Positions 50,261-61,753 of a stretch of DNA of 62,403 nucleotides are shown here, in pieces. The stretch is from the NCBI GenBank assembly GCA_009784275.1, contig WRCA01000001.1, positions 1-62,403 of the forward strand. The letters run 5' to 3'. The position numbers and the translations under genes are program-made. The notes beneath the pieces were generated by a model. It saw only the letters and a program-made list of their open reading frames with translations. It was not told the DNA's origin and made no database searches. The DNA comes from Alphaproteobacteria bacterium (GTDB taxonomy: Bacteria; Pseudomonadota; Alphaproteobacteria; Rs-D84). Each line of letters opens with the position of its first letter. Position 1 is the first letter of the stretch.

Positions 50261-51778
50261 AACTCCGTACTTACCGCGTTTTATTGGTCTGTATGAGATG
50301 GCTTCTGCCAGGTCTTGCATTTCAACCGTATCAGAACCACGCAGGTCAGCGATTGTACGCGCAATACGTTTTATTCTTTGATATCCACGTGCCGACATTC
50401 CCATTTTCTCGGCCGCGTTATTTAAAAATTCAGTTAATTCATTAGTTAGTGCTACGGCTGCATCCAGTTCTTTTCCATCCAGATGGGCATTCATTTTTCC
50501 CTGTCTTGTCAGCTGTTTTTCGCGCGCCGCAATGACGCGACTGCGCACAGTTGCAGATGTTTCACGCGGAGTTGCGTCCGTTGACATTTCCCAAGGGTTC
50601 ACTGCATCTACATCGACATGCAAATCGATTCTGTCCAACAGTGGTCCGCTGATTTTATTCTGGTACGCTTCCGCGCAACGCGGCGCTTTGCTGCATGCCA
50701 GGGCCGCATTGCCGAGGTGTCCGCAAGGGCAAGGATTCATTGCTGCGATTAACTGAAAACGCGCGGGATAAGTAGTTGTTCGTTTTGCACGAGAGATCAT
50801 AATTTTTCCGGTTTCCATCGGCTGACGCAGAATTTCCAAGGTGCTGCGTTGAAACTCCGGCAACTCATCAAGAAACAATATTCCACTGTGCGCCAGTGAA
50901 ATTTCACCTGGCTTTGCATCTGCGCCGCCACCTGCGAGCGCAACCGCGCTGGCGGTATGATGTACGCTGCGGAATGGGCGAGTTGATACCAAGCTTTGTG
51001 CATTTAATTGCCCTGCAACGGAATAAATCATAGAGGCTTCCAGAATTTCACCAGGTGTCATTTCCGGTAAAATTCCAGCAAGGCGCGATGCTAGCATCGT
51101 TTTGCCAGAACCCGGCGGTCCAACCATCAGCATTGCATGTCCGCCTGCTGCCGCGATTTCCAGCGCCCTTTTTGCGGCCGCTTGTCCGTGAACTTCTGAC
51201 AAATCTCCGCACTTCACCAAGGCTTCGTTCGGCGTAGCTGCCGCCGGCGTCGGTATAATTTGCGTTCCGCGAAAATGATTGATTAATTCCAAGATATGCG
51301 CCGGCGCGAGTATATTTGTATGCCCCGCCCATCTTGCTTCTGTCCCGTTTTCTGCCGGACATATAATTCCCAGATTATTTTTATTAGCCCAGACGCTGGC
51401 CGGCAAGACGCCATTAGTTTTCGCAATTGTTCCACTAAGTCCGACTTCGCCCAATATTACATACTTCGACAATTCTTCTTCGGGCAGAATTCCCATCGCG
51501 CATAAAATTCCGCATAGTATCGGCAAATCGAAATGGCTGCCCGATTTTTCTACATCCGCAGGCGACAGGTTCACAGTCAAACGCTTTGGCGGCAAGGATA
51601 AATTCAACGCCATCAGGACATTGCGAATCCGCTCCGCCGATTCTTTTACCGCGCGATCCGCCAGTCCGATGATATTAAATTCGGGCTTTGACATTCCGGA
51701 TGAAAGTTGAATTTGGACTTCTATTTTTGTTACTGCCAGTCCGTTGAAGATCAAGGAATTTAATGAAATCATGGTCAT
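50258..51778 (-). CDS. comM: ComM/YifB family AAA+ ATPase
   Basis: 506 aa Mg-chelatase-like ATPase. The N-terminal domain starts LNSLIFNGLAVTKIEVQIQLSSGMSKPEFNIIGLADRAVKESAERIRNVLMAL. Walker A is GPPGSGKTML; the second part has FLDELPEFQRSTLEILRQPMETG and a Cys cluster (MNPCPCGHLG). In Vibrio and Legionella ComM is a helicase that drives branch migration in natural transformation; homologues are widespread in non-competent species too. Start is the first of two close ATGs; no Shine-Dalgarno distinguishes them. Confidence 0.94.
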   Translation of the reverse strand: MTMISLNSLIFNGLAVTKIEVQIQLSSGMSKPEFNIIGLADRAVKESAERIRNVLMALNLSLPPKRLTVNLSPADVEKSGSHFDLPILCGILCAMGILPEEELSKYVILGEVGLSGTIAKTNGVLPASVWANKNNLGIICPAENGTEARWAGHTNILAPAHILELINHFRGTQIIPTPAAATPNEALVKCGDLSEVHGQAAAKRALEIAAAGGHAMLMVGPPGSGKTMLASRLAGILPEMTPGEILEASMIYSVAGQLNAQSLVSTRPFRSVHHTASAVALAGGGADAKPGEISLAHSGILFLDELPEFQRSTLEILRQPMETGKIMISRAKRTTTYPARFQLIAAMNPCPCGHLGNAALACSKAPRCAEAYQNKISGPLLDRIDLHVDVDAVNPWEMSTDATPRETSATVRSRVIAAREKQLTRQGKMNAHLDGKELDAAVALTNELTEFLNNAAEKMGMSARGYQRIKRIARTIADLRGSDTVEMQDLAEAISYRPIKRGKYGV

Positions 51779-51841
51779 GATAATAAAGCTTGCGCGGATT
51801 TAATTCAAGGGCTAAAATGCGCGCAAACAAGAGGAATTATA

Positions 51842-52726
51842 ATGGCAAAAAAATCTAATAATACTTTGCGCGAATGGGTCAATACTTTATTTTGGGCAGG
51901 ACTTATCGCCATAGTTTTCCGCAGCTTTTTGCTGGAGCCATTTAATATTCCATCCGGCAGCATGATTCCTTCGTTGCATGTCGGCGATCACTTATTCATC
52001 AAAAAATGGTCTTATGGATATTCCAGATACTCGTTTCCATTTGGCTCTTGGCGTGTGTGGGACGGCCGCTTTCTGGCATCCGAGCCAAAGGTTGGCGATG
52101 TAATCGTTTTCAGAAATCCTGTGAATGAGTCTCTGGATTATGTAAAAAGACTTATCGGCGAACCGGGTGATACCATTCAGATGATTGGGGGACGCCTGTA
52201 TATCAACGGCAAACAAGTAGAACGCGAAAATCCGCGCCGCTATATCATTGCTAACTTACCCAAAGAAATCCGCAGCGTTGGTTTTTACAAGGGCAACATC
52301 GCGATAAAAGGCAACAGGCTGTTTGTTGATAACGCGCCTGCCGATTTCAATTATACGATTCAATATATGACTGAATATGAATGCATGGTGTCGCCTATTT
52401 GCAGCAATGGCGGAATCGATGAATTAACTCAATGGACCGAGATTTTGCCAAACGGTGTTCGCCATGAAATCATAGAACGCAGCGATAACGAGCATTATGA
52501 TAATACTCCATTGTATACCGTACCTGCGGGACATTTCTTTATGATGGGCGATGACCGCGACTGGTCTGCGGACAGCCGCGCAGAAATTGGCATGGTACCG
52601 CGTGATAATTTGATGGGCAAAGTATGGTTTATTTGGTATTCACATAATTACTATTCCATGATGCCGCTGGTTTGGAACTGGTTAGATAAAATGAGATGGG
52701 ATAGATTCGGGCTGGGTATTAAATGA
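51842..52726 (+). CDS. lepB: Signal peptidase I
   Basis: 294 aa inner-membrane protease that removes signal peptides from exported proteins, such as the fibre and barrel proteins here. One N-terminal helix, catalytic Ser near residue 40 (IPSGSMIPSL), catalytic Lys near 102 (DYVKRLIGEPGD) and the closing GDDRDWSADSR are all visible. Long insertion (MTEYECMVSPICSNGG) in the middle. The last codon overlaps rnc (ATGA). Confidence 0.96.
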   Translation: MAKKSNNTLREWVNTLFWAGLIAIVFRSFLLEPFNIPSGSMIPSLHVGDHLFIKKWSYGYSRYSFPFGSWRVWDGRFLASEPKVGDVIVFRNPVNESLDYVKRLIGEPGDTIQMIGGRLYINGKQVERENPRRYIIANLPKEIRSVGFYKGNIAIKGNRLFVDNAPADFNYTIQYMTEYECMVSPICSNGGIDELTQWTEILPNGVRHEIIERSDNEHYDNTPLYTVPAGHFFMMGDDRDWSADSRAEIGMVPRDNLMGKVWFIWYSHNYYSMMPLVWNWLDKMRWDRFGLGIK

Positions 52727-53352
52727 AAAAATTGAAATACAAATTCAAAGACGAATCTTTATTTAATCTGGCGATGACGCAATCGGGTGCTGATGCCGTC
52801 AATAATAACGAACGTCTTGAATTCATCGGCGATCGAGTGCTTGGTTTATCTGTTGCCGCTTTACTTTATGAAATGTTTCCAACAGAGACCGAAGGAGAAC
52901 TGGCGCGTCGCCATGCGGTTTTGGTTTCGACAGAGACGCTTGCAACGGTCGCAAAAGAATTCGGATTTGATAAAAAGATTCGCCATGGACATATGACTGG
53001 TGGCAAGATAAATCACATCGCGGCAAATGCCATGGAATCCGTGCTCGGCGCGATTTATCTGGATAGCGGGTTTGATGCCGCGAATGCAGAAGTTGCGCGA
53101 ATTTGGCGTGATATTGCGGCGAAAGATATAACACCACCAAAAGATGCCAAGACAGCCCTGCAAGAATTCGTTCAGAAAAACAGCAGCGGCGCATTACCTG
53201 AATATGAATTTATTGAAGCAGACGGAAAATCACACAGTCCTGTGTTTAATGTTCGCGTGTCTGCATTGGGACATAGCGCAACTGGCCGCGGGACTTCGAA
53301 AAAATCAGCAACTGCTGCTGCGGCTGCAGAGCTGCTAAAAATCCTCGAATAA
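52723..53352 (+). CDS. rnc: Ribonuclease III
   Basis: 209 aa. Signature NNERLEFIGDRVLGLSVAALL and NAMESVLGAIYLDSGFDAA for the catalytic domain; a C-terminal double-stranded RNA-binding domain (DAKTALQEFVQKNSSGALPEYEFIEADGKSHSPVF...GTSKKSATAAAAAELLK). Processes rRNA and cleaves duplex RNA. Start overlaps the lepB stop (ATGA), indicating coupling; lepB-rnc is a conserved pair, but era, often next, is elsewhere. Confidence 0.96.
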   Translation: MKKLKYKFKDESLFNLAMTQSGADAVNNNERLEFIGDRVLGLSVAALLYEMFPTETEGELARRHAVLVSTETLATVAKEFGFDKKIRHGHMTGGKINHIAANAMESVLGAIYLDSGFDAANAEVARIWRDIAAKDITPPKDAKTALQEFVQKNSSGALPEYEFIEADGKSHSPVFNVRVSALGHSATGRGTSKKSATAAAAAELLKILE

Positions 53353-53385
53353 TAATAGCGTATTGCTGCCGGCTTTCGGTTTTTA

Positions 53386-53410
53386 CTCCCTGTTTTTACA
53401 GGGGTTTTTA
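53386..53410 (+). terminator. Terminator of lepB-rnc
   Basis: CCCTGT-TTTT-ACAGGG stem followed by GTTTTTA. Confidence 0.8.
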
Positions 53411-53435
53411 CAATTAAAATAGGAATAAGCTCGCC

Positions 53436-53464
53436 TTGTAATAACATCTGGGCTCTCATATAGT
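53436..53464 (+). promoter_or_regulatory. Promoter of the His/Cys-tailed gene
   Basis: TTGTAA (53436-53441), 17-bp spacer, TATAGT (53459-53464), giving a ~30-nt leader with AAGGAGTG. Confidence 0.5.
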
Positions 53465-53500
53465 TCGCTGGACTCGCAACACAAACAAAAGGAGTGAGAA

Positions 53501-54025
53501 ATGGACTTGAATAAAATACTTCAAGGCTTTAAAGACGTTGCTGACAACCAAGCCCTTCTTCATGAAGAAGCTATGATCGCAGCGCACAAAATCAACATGA
53601 ATGGTATAAAACGTTTGCACCGACATCATGCAAAAATATTTTTCTTTAAAGGTTTGGGCATAGACTGTTTGGCGCAGGACTTTGGATTTATTGTTAAAAA
53701 GCCACAACTGAAAGGCGGATACACATCATCCAACTTGAAAGATCACCTTACGACATTGCTACCAAAATTGGAAGTGGATTTGGACAAACTGAAAAAGCTG
53801 AATTTCGAATTTATCCAGGCTTGCGGGATGGAATGTGAAGAAGGTATAAAAATGCAGGAATGCTTGACCAAGCAATGGCAAAAGATAAAATTCCGCTGGA
53901 TTCCTCGCTTCGAATATACCAAATGGAGCCCCGAGGATGTTATGGAATGGGATAAGTGGCTGCATGACAAATGTCGTTGCCACGAGTCAGAGCATCATCA
54001 CTATGAACATTATGGAATGAAATAG
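53501..54025 (+). CDS. Unknown helical protein with His/Cys-rich tail
   Basis: 174 aa, strong ribosome site (AAAAGGAGTG). Mostly alpha-helical with an early His/Glu stretch (LLHEEAMIAAHKINMNGIKRLHRHH) and a central Leu/Lys helix region (LTTLLPKLEVDLDKLKKLNFEF). The end is DKCRCHESEHHHYEHYG. The His and Cys tail could bind metal. No signal peptide and no known family. Monocistronic with own promoter and terminator. Confidence 0.75.
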   Translation: MDLNKILQGFKDVADNQALLHEEAMIAAHKINMNGIKRLHRHHAKIFFFKGLGIDCLAQDFGFIVKKPQLKGGYTSSNLKDHLTTLLPKLEVDLDKLKKLNFEFIQACGMECEEGIKMQECLTKQWQKIKFRWIPRFEYTKWSPEDVMEWDKWLHDKCRCHESEHHHYEHYGMK

Positions 54026-54026
54026 T

Positions 54027-54053
54027 AAAAATCCGCCCAACGGGCGGATTTTT
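54027..54053. terminator. Bidirectional terminator
   Basis: AAAATCCGCCC/GGGCGGATTTT with loop AAC, between the His/Cys-tailed gene and tRNA-Thr. Confidence 0.88.
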
Positions 54054-54067
54054 ATTCGAAACATAAC

Positions 54068-54143
54068 TGGTGCCGGATGTCGGATTTGAACCAACGACCT
54101 TCCGATTACAAATCGGGCGCTCTACCAACTGAGCTAATCCGGC
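54068..54143 (-). tRNA. tRNA-Thr (anticodon TGT)
   Basis: 76 nt on the minus strand: acceptor GCCGGAT/ATCCGGC, anticodon loop TTTGTAA in CCGAT..ATCGG, discriminator A, encoded CCA. Reads ACA codons. A TTGCTA-N17-TATAAA promoter (54188-54216) lies upstream on the minus strand. Confidence 0.97.
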
Positions 54144-54330
54144 GATGCGCATCATATTATACATAAACATTGCCAAAGTTCAAGCATTTTATAAGGTTGA
54201 GATAGCTCCATAGCAACTTTTGTCAATACCATTATGATTTTATTTCTCTTGCTTTGGGAGCTTTCATGGTGCACAATTGCCACAGGTGTGGTTTCACCGC
54301 ACCGCAACAAGCATAAAAAAAGGTTAGATT
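54144..54330. other. Gap with divergent promoters of tRNA-Thr and the cold-shock gene
   Basis: On the minus strand TTGCTA and TATAAA (54188-54193), plus an alternative TTGACA (54221-54226), can drive tRNA-Thr. On the plus strand TATGAT (54233-54238) predicts a ~85-nt leader for the cold-shock gene. That leader holds a partly paired CCACAGGTGTGG-type hairpin near 54279-54302, as cold-shock mRNAs often do. No ORF is seen. Confidence 0.45.
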
Positions 54331-54705
54331 ATGCGCCAAGGTAAAGTAAAATGGTATAACGGTAAAAAGTGTTTCGGATTCATTTCTCCGGATACTGCTA
54401 ATGAATCCGGAAACAAGGAAGACGTATTTGTTCATTCATCCGCTCTGCGCGATGCTGACATCAGATTCCTGAATGAAAATGACGTTGTTGAATTCGAAGA
54501 TGAAGTTCGTAATGGAAAACTTTCTGTCACTTCCTTGAAACTTATCAAACGGAATGAAGAAAGCGCCAAAAAATTCCAGGAACGTCGCTCGTCTTTCGGT
54601 GACCGCGGAGATCGCAGAGACCGCTCTGATCGTGGACACGGTGAACGCCGCCCACGTCGTGACGACGGCGAGAAAAAATCCGGATGGGGTTTTTGGAAGA
54701 AATAA
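54331..54705 (+). CDS. Cold-shock domain protein with Arg/Asp-rich tail
   Basis: 124 aa. The N-terminal cold-shock domain has GKVKWYNGKKCFGFIS (RNP1 with Cys for the usual Gly) and DVFVHSSAL (RNP2), then LNENDVVEFE. The C-terminal 50 residues are RGD/RRD-rich (RSSFGDRGDRRDRSDRGHGE), probably disordered and RNA-binding. Acts as an RNA chaperone. Ribosome site AAAGG; own long leader and terminator. Confidence 0.93.
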   Translation: MRQGKVKWYNGKKCFGFISPDTANESGNKEDVFVHSSALRDADIRFLNENDVVEFEDEVRNGKLSVTSLKLIKRNEESAKKFQERRSSFGDRGDRRDRSDRGHGERRPRRDDGEKKSGWGFWKK

Positions 54706-54730
54706 AAAAAACCGGCGAAAGCCGGTTTTT
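54706..54730. terminator. Bidirectional terminator
   Basis: AAAAACCGGC/GCCGGTTTTT with loop GAAA between the cold-shock gene and the convergent outer-membrane protein gene. Confidence 0.9.
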
Positions 54731-55616
54731 AAAACTCGAATCTTATCCCTGCCATTGCCATGCCGTAAAAGGCATTATGCACGCTGAATACATCTTTGGA
54801 CTTTTCCCCGGCTGGACTGTTCGCAAGCTCGTTATTCAAAGCCCACTGTATTTTCGGAACCCAAAGCAATCGAAGTCCCAAATCAAGAAACACATTTTCG
54901 GCCAAGCCATAAGAAAAACCTAATGCGCCAGACAACGCCACATTATTAGTAGTCGTTGTGGATGTATAAAAGCCGCCAAGACCATCCTCGAAATCCGCCA
55001 ATAAAGACTGATTCAACAGCTCCCCTTGGATGTCCGTCAGGTTCAACACTGTTTCCGAATGCGCGTAACCCATTCCAAAGCCTATGTATGGGATGAACTC
55101 CTTTATAGGCTTTTGCAACCCGTCAAAAAAATCATAATATGCCATTGCAGAAAATAATTCCGTAGTCACCGTAGATTGAACCCCGGAAAATTCCGCTTCG
55201 TACAAATCTCCGACAGACGACCTTACGTCACCCCTGAACATAGGCGCAGCATTATAATCCGATTGACCGATATGATCCCAATTCGCTTCCAGCCGCCACT
55301 GTGGGCTTCCGGCCACCGCCCAACCGATACCGACGCCGCCCGCCCAAGTAAAGCTGCTGAAGCTTTTTGCCACAGGCATATCGCCTATATTTATATATCC
55401 GAGGGATGGGTCACCTGGGTCGACTTCAAAAAGTACAAAACCCAAATCATTCTTGATACTGCCTGTGCCAAACGCCATACCGCCGCGCACAGCGATGGTT
55501 AACCGACCGCCATCGTCGCCAAAATATCCGCTCGGCGCACTATATTCCCAATTCGCATGTGCCGCCGGTGCAAGTGATATCAGTAATAAACCAAGAGCAA
55601 TTTTTGTAGTTTTCAT
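54729..55616 (-). CDS. Outer-membrane beta-barrel protein
   Basis: 295 aa with signal peptide (MKTTKIALGLLLISLAPAAHA), alternating strands (LTIAVRGGMAFGTG, WAGGVGIGWAV, WRLEANWDHIGQSDY, FIPYIGFGMGYAHSE, VALSGALGFSYGL, VFLDLGLRLLWVP) and a terminal aromatic (MAGIRFEF). Typical small OmpA/Omp25-like barrel. The architecture resembles the barrel at 19398-20237 (shared YIGFG/GFGVG strand), so they may be distant paralogues. Monocistronic. Confidence 0.87.
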   Translation of the reverse strand: MKTTKIALGLLLISLAPAAHANWEYSAPSGYFGDDGGRLTIAVRGGMAFGTGSIKNDLGFVLFEVDPGDPSLGYINIGDMPVAKSFSSFTWAGGVGIGWAVAGSPQWRLEANWDHIGQSDYNAAPMFRGDVRSSVGDLYEAEFSGVQSTVTTELFSAMAYYDFFDGLQKPIKEFIPYIGFGMGYAHSETVLNLTDIQGELLNQSLLADFEDGLGGFYTSTTTTNNVALSGALGFSYGLAENVFLDLGLRLLWVPKIQWALNNELANSPAGEKSKDVFSVHNAFYGMAMAGIRFEF

Positions 55617-55679
55617 GCTTAAAATTATATCACATTGCGCACAATAGAAAAAGGGAAAAAGAAAAGGAGCAAATGCCCC

Positions 55680-57467
55680 TTATTCCTGAATAAATCCACC
55701 GGATTGCATTTTCCAAAGGCGCGCATATATCCCCTTTTTGCGCAGCAGCTGTGTATGAGTTCCATTTTCAACAATATGGCCTTTATCAATAACAACTATC
55801 CTGTCCATATTACGCAAGGTTGACAGGCGATGCGCGATAGCGATAGTCGTGCGACCATGAGACAATTCTTCGAATGATTTTTGTATCGTCGCTTCGGTTT
55901 CAGAATCCAATGCCGCCGTTGCTTCGTCCAGGATTAATATTGGCGCGTCTTTCAAGAAAGCGCGAGCAATAGCAATACGCTGTCTTTGTCCGCCGCTCAA
56001 TTTAATTCCACGATCTCCGACAAGGGAATCATACTTCTTTGGCGATTCCATAATAAAGCCATCGGCAGATGCCCGCTTTGCAGCGCGTTTGATTTCCGTA
56101 TCAGTCGCATCCGCGCGGCCATATCCGATATTTTCTTTCAGGGTGCGGTTGAACATGGTCGGTTCTTGCGGAATGAATGCGATACTTTCACGCAGACTGT
56201 CTTGTTTTACTTTGCAAATATTCTGCCCGTCTATAAAAATTTCGCCCTTGGCAGGATCATAAAACCGCATCAATAGATTCACCAGCGTAGTCTTTCCTGC
56301 GCCGCTGGTTCCGACCAGACCGACTTTTTCGCCGGGCTTTATAGTCAAAGTCATATTATCCAAAATCAGTTTGCGATTATATTTAAAGCTGACACTGCGG
56401 ATTTCGATTTTACCATGCGACACATGCAAATCCGGTGCATTGGGAACATCCAAAACATCAATCGGTTTCACAAATTCTTTATATGCCCGATTTGCATCGG
56501 CATATACTTGTATAAGGCGTGGCAACCTGTGGTCGAAAATACTCATAAAGCTTCCGATAATCCAATCGTATGCGCTGATAATAAATACTATTTCCGACAC
56601 TGAAAGTTTCCCGTCCTGATAACCAAACACACAGATGAGCAACAGTATCGCATACCCCCCACCCAACATATAATATTGAGAGCCGGAAAAAAGAATTTGA
56701 GTAAAACTGGATTTAATATCGGCCTTTACATATTTTTTCCTATGCATCGCCAAACCACGAATTTCGGCCAACATCATAGAAAACATTTTCACAATAAAAA
56801 TATTAGTTATGGAATCAGTAAGATGTCCGGATAAATTAGAATTTTCTTCTGCCCTGTTCTCTGATGTTACTTTTATTCGCTTTCGCCATAATACAGCCCA
56901 CGATACCCAAAATACAAACAAGCCGGAAAAAAGCCATATTGTGTTTTCATTCAGTCGCGCCATCAGTATCATGCTGATACATGAAACCAAAATTATTATG
57001 GTTATCCATGCGACATCTTTAAAAACTTGAAATGCTCCGTCTGAAATTCTTGATATATACGACAATATGCGGCCGGACATATTGGATACATAAAAATTCA
57101 GCGACTGCCGAGTAGTATAAACAAACAAATCTTCCGATAATTTTTGTTGCATCTTTGGACTGATTGTGGCCAAGATAAAACCTTCGAGGCTGCCTATTAT
57201 TTCCGCCGCTATAAAAAGAATCCCTATAATCAATATGGTTGGCAATGCGAACTCAATAAAAGACATACTGCCTGGGATATAATTTTCAAAAAGCTGCAAA
57301 AACCACTGCAAATACATTGGGCGTAAAACCCTTAACGAAAAATCATAGAGCAATGCAAAAAGGACAAAGACCGAAAGCAGCTTTGCAAACGGGCGCCATG
57401 CAAATTTGGAATAAAACCCCAACAGGGTTTTAGGGAACTGCGAAGATTGTACGTTTTTATCGCTCAT
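55680..57467 (-). CDS. ABC exporter, MsbA/MDR type (fused membrane and ATPase domains)
   Basis: 595 aa from the ATG at 57467; an in-frame ATG at 57497 is an alternative, and neither has a Shine-Dalgarno. Six membrane helices (for example FALLYDFSLRVLRPMYLQWFL, FALPTILIIGILFIAAEIIG) are followed by an ATPase with Walker A GTSGAGKTTLV, Q-loop, signature LSGGQRQRIAIARAF, Walker B ILILDEATAALD and the H-loop. It functions as a homodimer. Substrate unknown: lipid A/phospholipid, peptide or drug export are all possible. Confidence 0.93.
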   Translation of the reverse strand: MSDKNVQSSQFPKTLLGFYSKFAWRPFAKLLSVFVLFALLYDFSLRVLRPMYLQWFLQLFENYIPGSMSFIEFALPTILIIGILFIAAEIIGSLEGFILATISPKMQQKLSEDLFVYTTRQSLNFYVSNMSGRILSYISRISDGAFQVFKDVAWITIIILVSCISMILMARLNENTIWLFSGLFVFWVSWAVLWRKRIKVTSENRAEENSNLSGHLTDSITNIFIVKMFSMMLAEIRGLAMHRKKYVKADIKSSFTQILFSGSQYYMLGGGYAILLLICVFGYQDGKLSVSEIVFIISAYDWIIGSFMSIFDHRLPRLIQVYADANRAYKEFVKPIDVLDVPNAPDLHVSHGKIEIRSVSFKYNRKLILDNMTLTIKPGEKVGLVGTSGAGKTTLVNLLMRFYDPAKGEIFIDGQNICKVKQDSLRESIAFIPQEPTMFNRTLKENIGYGRADATDTEIKRAAKRASADGFIMESPKKYDSLVGDRGIKLSGGQRQRIAIARAFLKDAPILILDEATAALDSETEATIQKSFEELSHGRTTIAIAHRLSTLRNMDRIVVIDKGHIVENGTHTQLLRKKGIYARLWKMQSGGFIQE

Positions 57468-57590
57468 GATGCTATGTCTTGCCAAAAAACTTGACATTTA
57501 ACGAGCATACATTCTAGCGACGCTTTCTTAAAAATCCAGCACTTTTTTATGAAAATGGGGGTTGACGATAGTTTTATTTATATCATGGAG

Positions 57591-59387
57591 CTATTTTACA
57601 ACATCTCTAAAAATTTCTGCGGGGACCGTGCCGCCGGTAATTTTAGAATCCATTGGCGAATTATCGTCATTACCGACCCATACGCCAACTACCATCTCTG
57701 CCACTGACACATCATCATCCGTAGCGCCGACAAACCAAGCGTCCCTATTATCATTGCTGGTCCCTGTCTTTCCGCCCAAAACACCCGGCGCCTTCGCGCG
57801 CGTTCCAGTGCCGCCCATCTTCAGCACATCACCCAGCAATATCTGCATATTCGTTACAGTTTCCAGATGCAGCAAAGGTTCCGGCTCTGTAGAATTACGT
57901 TCGTACAATACCTTTCCTTTCGGCGTTACAATTTTTTCAATCGCGTATGGTTTTAAAGAATATCCTTCATTCCATATCACCGCATTCATAGTCGTCAAAT
58001 CCAGCAGAGACATTTCGCATGCCCCCAACACCGTGGAATATTCGCGTTTCAAATTTGCGCCAACGCCCAGGCGCCGCGCCATTTTCAAGACTTCACTGAT
58101 ACCGAATTTTTCCGTCAGCTTTAATGGCACTGAATTCACGCTTTTCGCAAATGCGGTTGCCAGAGTAATATCGCCATAATATTTCTCGTTATAATTTTTC
58201 GGTTTATAATTTCCAATCACAAAACGACTGTCATTCACTATATCGCCCGGCATCATGCCATGTTCCAATGCGACCAGATATACCACTGGCTTGAATGCGC
58301 TGCCTGGTTGGCGCAGGGCAATTGCGCGATTAAACTGGCTGTCTTGATAATCCGTTCCGCCGACCATTGCGCGCAAAGCGCCATCATGCGACATTGCGAC
58401 CAGCGCGCCCTGCCCCACATTCTTGTCATAAGCATCGGCAACATGACGACGCAATACTGCGGCAGCGCGTTCTTGCAGACCGCTGTCCAGCGTTGTATAA
58501 ACCAGCAAATCGCTGTCGATCTCATCACCAAGACGCGATGCAACTTCGTCCGCGATATAGTCCGTCCAATACCTAAATACATTAGTATCAGGCGGCGGGG
58601 TTAACGCATAAAGCTGGGTTGCCGCCGTGCGTGCTTCATCCAAAGTTATAAACTTTTGCCGCACCATTTCTTTTAATATAATCTTGGCACGCGCGATATT
58701 TCTTTCCGGGTTTTTCACAGGGCTGTATGCGGTTGGCGCTTTCAGCATCGCGGCAATCTGCGCAGATTCCGCCAGAGTTAATTCATTCGCTGTTTTTTGA
58801 AACAGGTCGCGCGCAGCCGCGTCGATTCCGCGCATCCCACGCACCAACGAAATTCTGTTCATGTACAAATCCAAAATTTGATTCTTGGTAAACTTATTTT
58901 CCAACCAATAAGAGAGTATGACTTCTTGAACCTTGCGCGATACCGTTCGCTTTGGAGAAAGGAATATATTTTTTGCCGCTTGTTGAGTTAGTGACGAACC
59001 ACCTGATGCGATATGTCCCGCTTTGAAATTCGCCAGCATTGCGCGTGAGATTCCGCGGACATCAATCGCGCCATGTTCGAAAAAGCGCTTGTCTTCGATC
59101 GCAATAATTGCTTGCCATACATGCGGGGGTAAAGTTTCGGCGCTTACCGGCGTACCCATGATTTTATTATAGCTGCGGATTTCATATCCATCCGTATCAA
59201 TGAAAGTAATTGCTGGCGCACGCGTTTCACGCAGCATAGAATCCAACGGAGGCATCTGCAAAAACACGAACAGAATATATGTCGCGATTGCCGCAATCAC
59301 GGCCAACGCGCCAGTTAATGCGATTGCTGTGGCGCGCAATACCCAAGGCATAGGCTTCTTTTCTTCTGCTTCTTTTGTCCCTTTCAT
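57591..59387 (-). CDS. Class A penicillin-binding protein (PBP1a/1c-like)
   Basis: About 598 aa from the ATG at 59387. One N-terminal helix (TAIALTGALAVIAAIATYILF). The glycosyltransferase domain has EDKRFFEHGAIDVRGISRA and GGSSLTQQAAKN (GT51 motifs). The transpeptidase has SxxK in GSAFKPVVY, SxN in SVNSVP, and KTG in GGKTGTSNDN. It polymerises and cross-links peptidoglycan. It is shorter than E. coli PBP1a (850 aa), lacking the large insertion and tail domains. Divergent from the small acidic secreted protein. Confidence 0.94.
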   Translation of the reverse strand: MKGTKEAEEKKPMPWVLRATAIALTGALAVIAAIATYILFVFLQMPPLDSMLRETRAPAITFIDTDGYEIRSYNKIMGTPVSAETLPPHVWQAIIAIEDKRFFEHGAIDVRGISRAMLANFKAGHIASGGSSLTQQAAKNIFLSPKRTVSRKVQEVILSYWLENKFTKNQILDLYMNRISLVRGMRGIDAAARDLFQKTANELTLAESAQIAAMLKAPTAYSPVKNPERNIARAKIILKEMVRQKFITLDEARTAATQLYALTPPPDTNVFRYWTDYIADEVASRLGDEIDSDLLVYTTLDSGLQERAAAVLRRHVADAYDKNVGQGALVAMSHDGALRAMVGGTDYQDSQFNRAIALRQPGSAFKPVVYLVALEHGMMPGDIVNDSRFVIGNYKPKNYNEKYYGDITLATAFAKSVNSVPLKLTEKFGISEVLKMARRLGVGANLKREYSTVLGACEMSLLDLTTMNAVIWNEGYSLKPYAIEKIVTPKGKVLYERNSTEPEPLLHLETVTNMQILLGDVLKMGGTGTRAKAPGVLGGKTGTSNDNRDAWFVGATDDDVSVAEMVVGVWVGNDDNSPMDSKITGGTVPAEIFRDVVK

Positions 59388-59389
59388 GC

Positions 59390-59418
59390 TTGAATTATAC
59401 CACAAATTTATTTATAAT
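59390..59418 (+). promoter_or_regulatory. Promoter of the small acidic secreted protein gene
   Basis: TTGAAT (59390-59395), 17-bp spacer, TATAAT (59413-59418). Confidence 0.75.
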
Positions 59419-59445
59419 ACACCTATCACCAAAAGGAGGGTAAGA

Positions 59446-59652
59446 ATGAAAAAATTTGCATTGATTGGAATTTTCGCGATGCTGCCATTTGTGGCGGTTG
59501 CCGAAGAAGCTGCTCCGACTGAAGTTGCTGATGTCGAAGTAATAGAAATTGTTGAACCGGCCGCAGAAACCACAGCCGATGTTCCAGAAGCCATAGTTAT
59601 AGAAGAAGTTTCCGAAGAAACCCCGGTGGTCGAAGAAGTAACTGTGGAATAG
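59446..59652 (+). CDS. Small acidic secreted protein
   Basis: 68 aa from the ATG at 59446, with a very strong ribosome site (AAAAGGAGGG). Signal peptide MKKFALIGIFAMLPFVAVA; the remaining ~49 residues are almost only Glu, Val, Ala, Pro and Thr (EEAAPTEVADVEVIEIVEPA). No fold or family is recognised. Strong promoter and terminator make it a highly expressed independent unit. Probably periplasmic or surface, disordered. Confidence 0.78.
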   Translation: MKKFALIGIFAMLPFVAVAEEAAPTEVADVEVIEIVEPAAETTADVPEAIVIEEVSEETPVVEEVTVE

Positions 59653-59670
59653 ATTTTGTTCTTGATCTAA

Positions 59671-61748
<2,078 letters not shown>

Positions 61749-61753
61749 ATCTT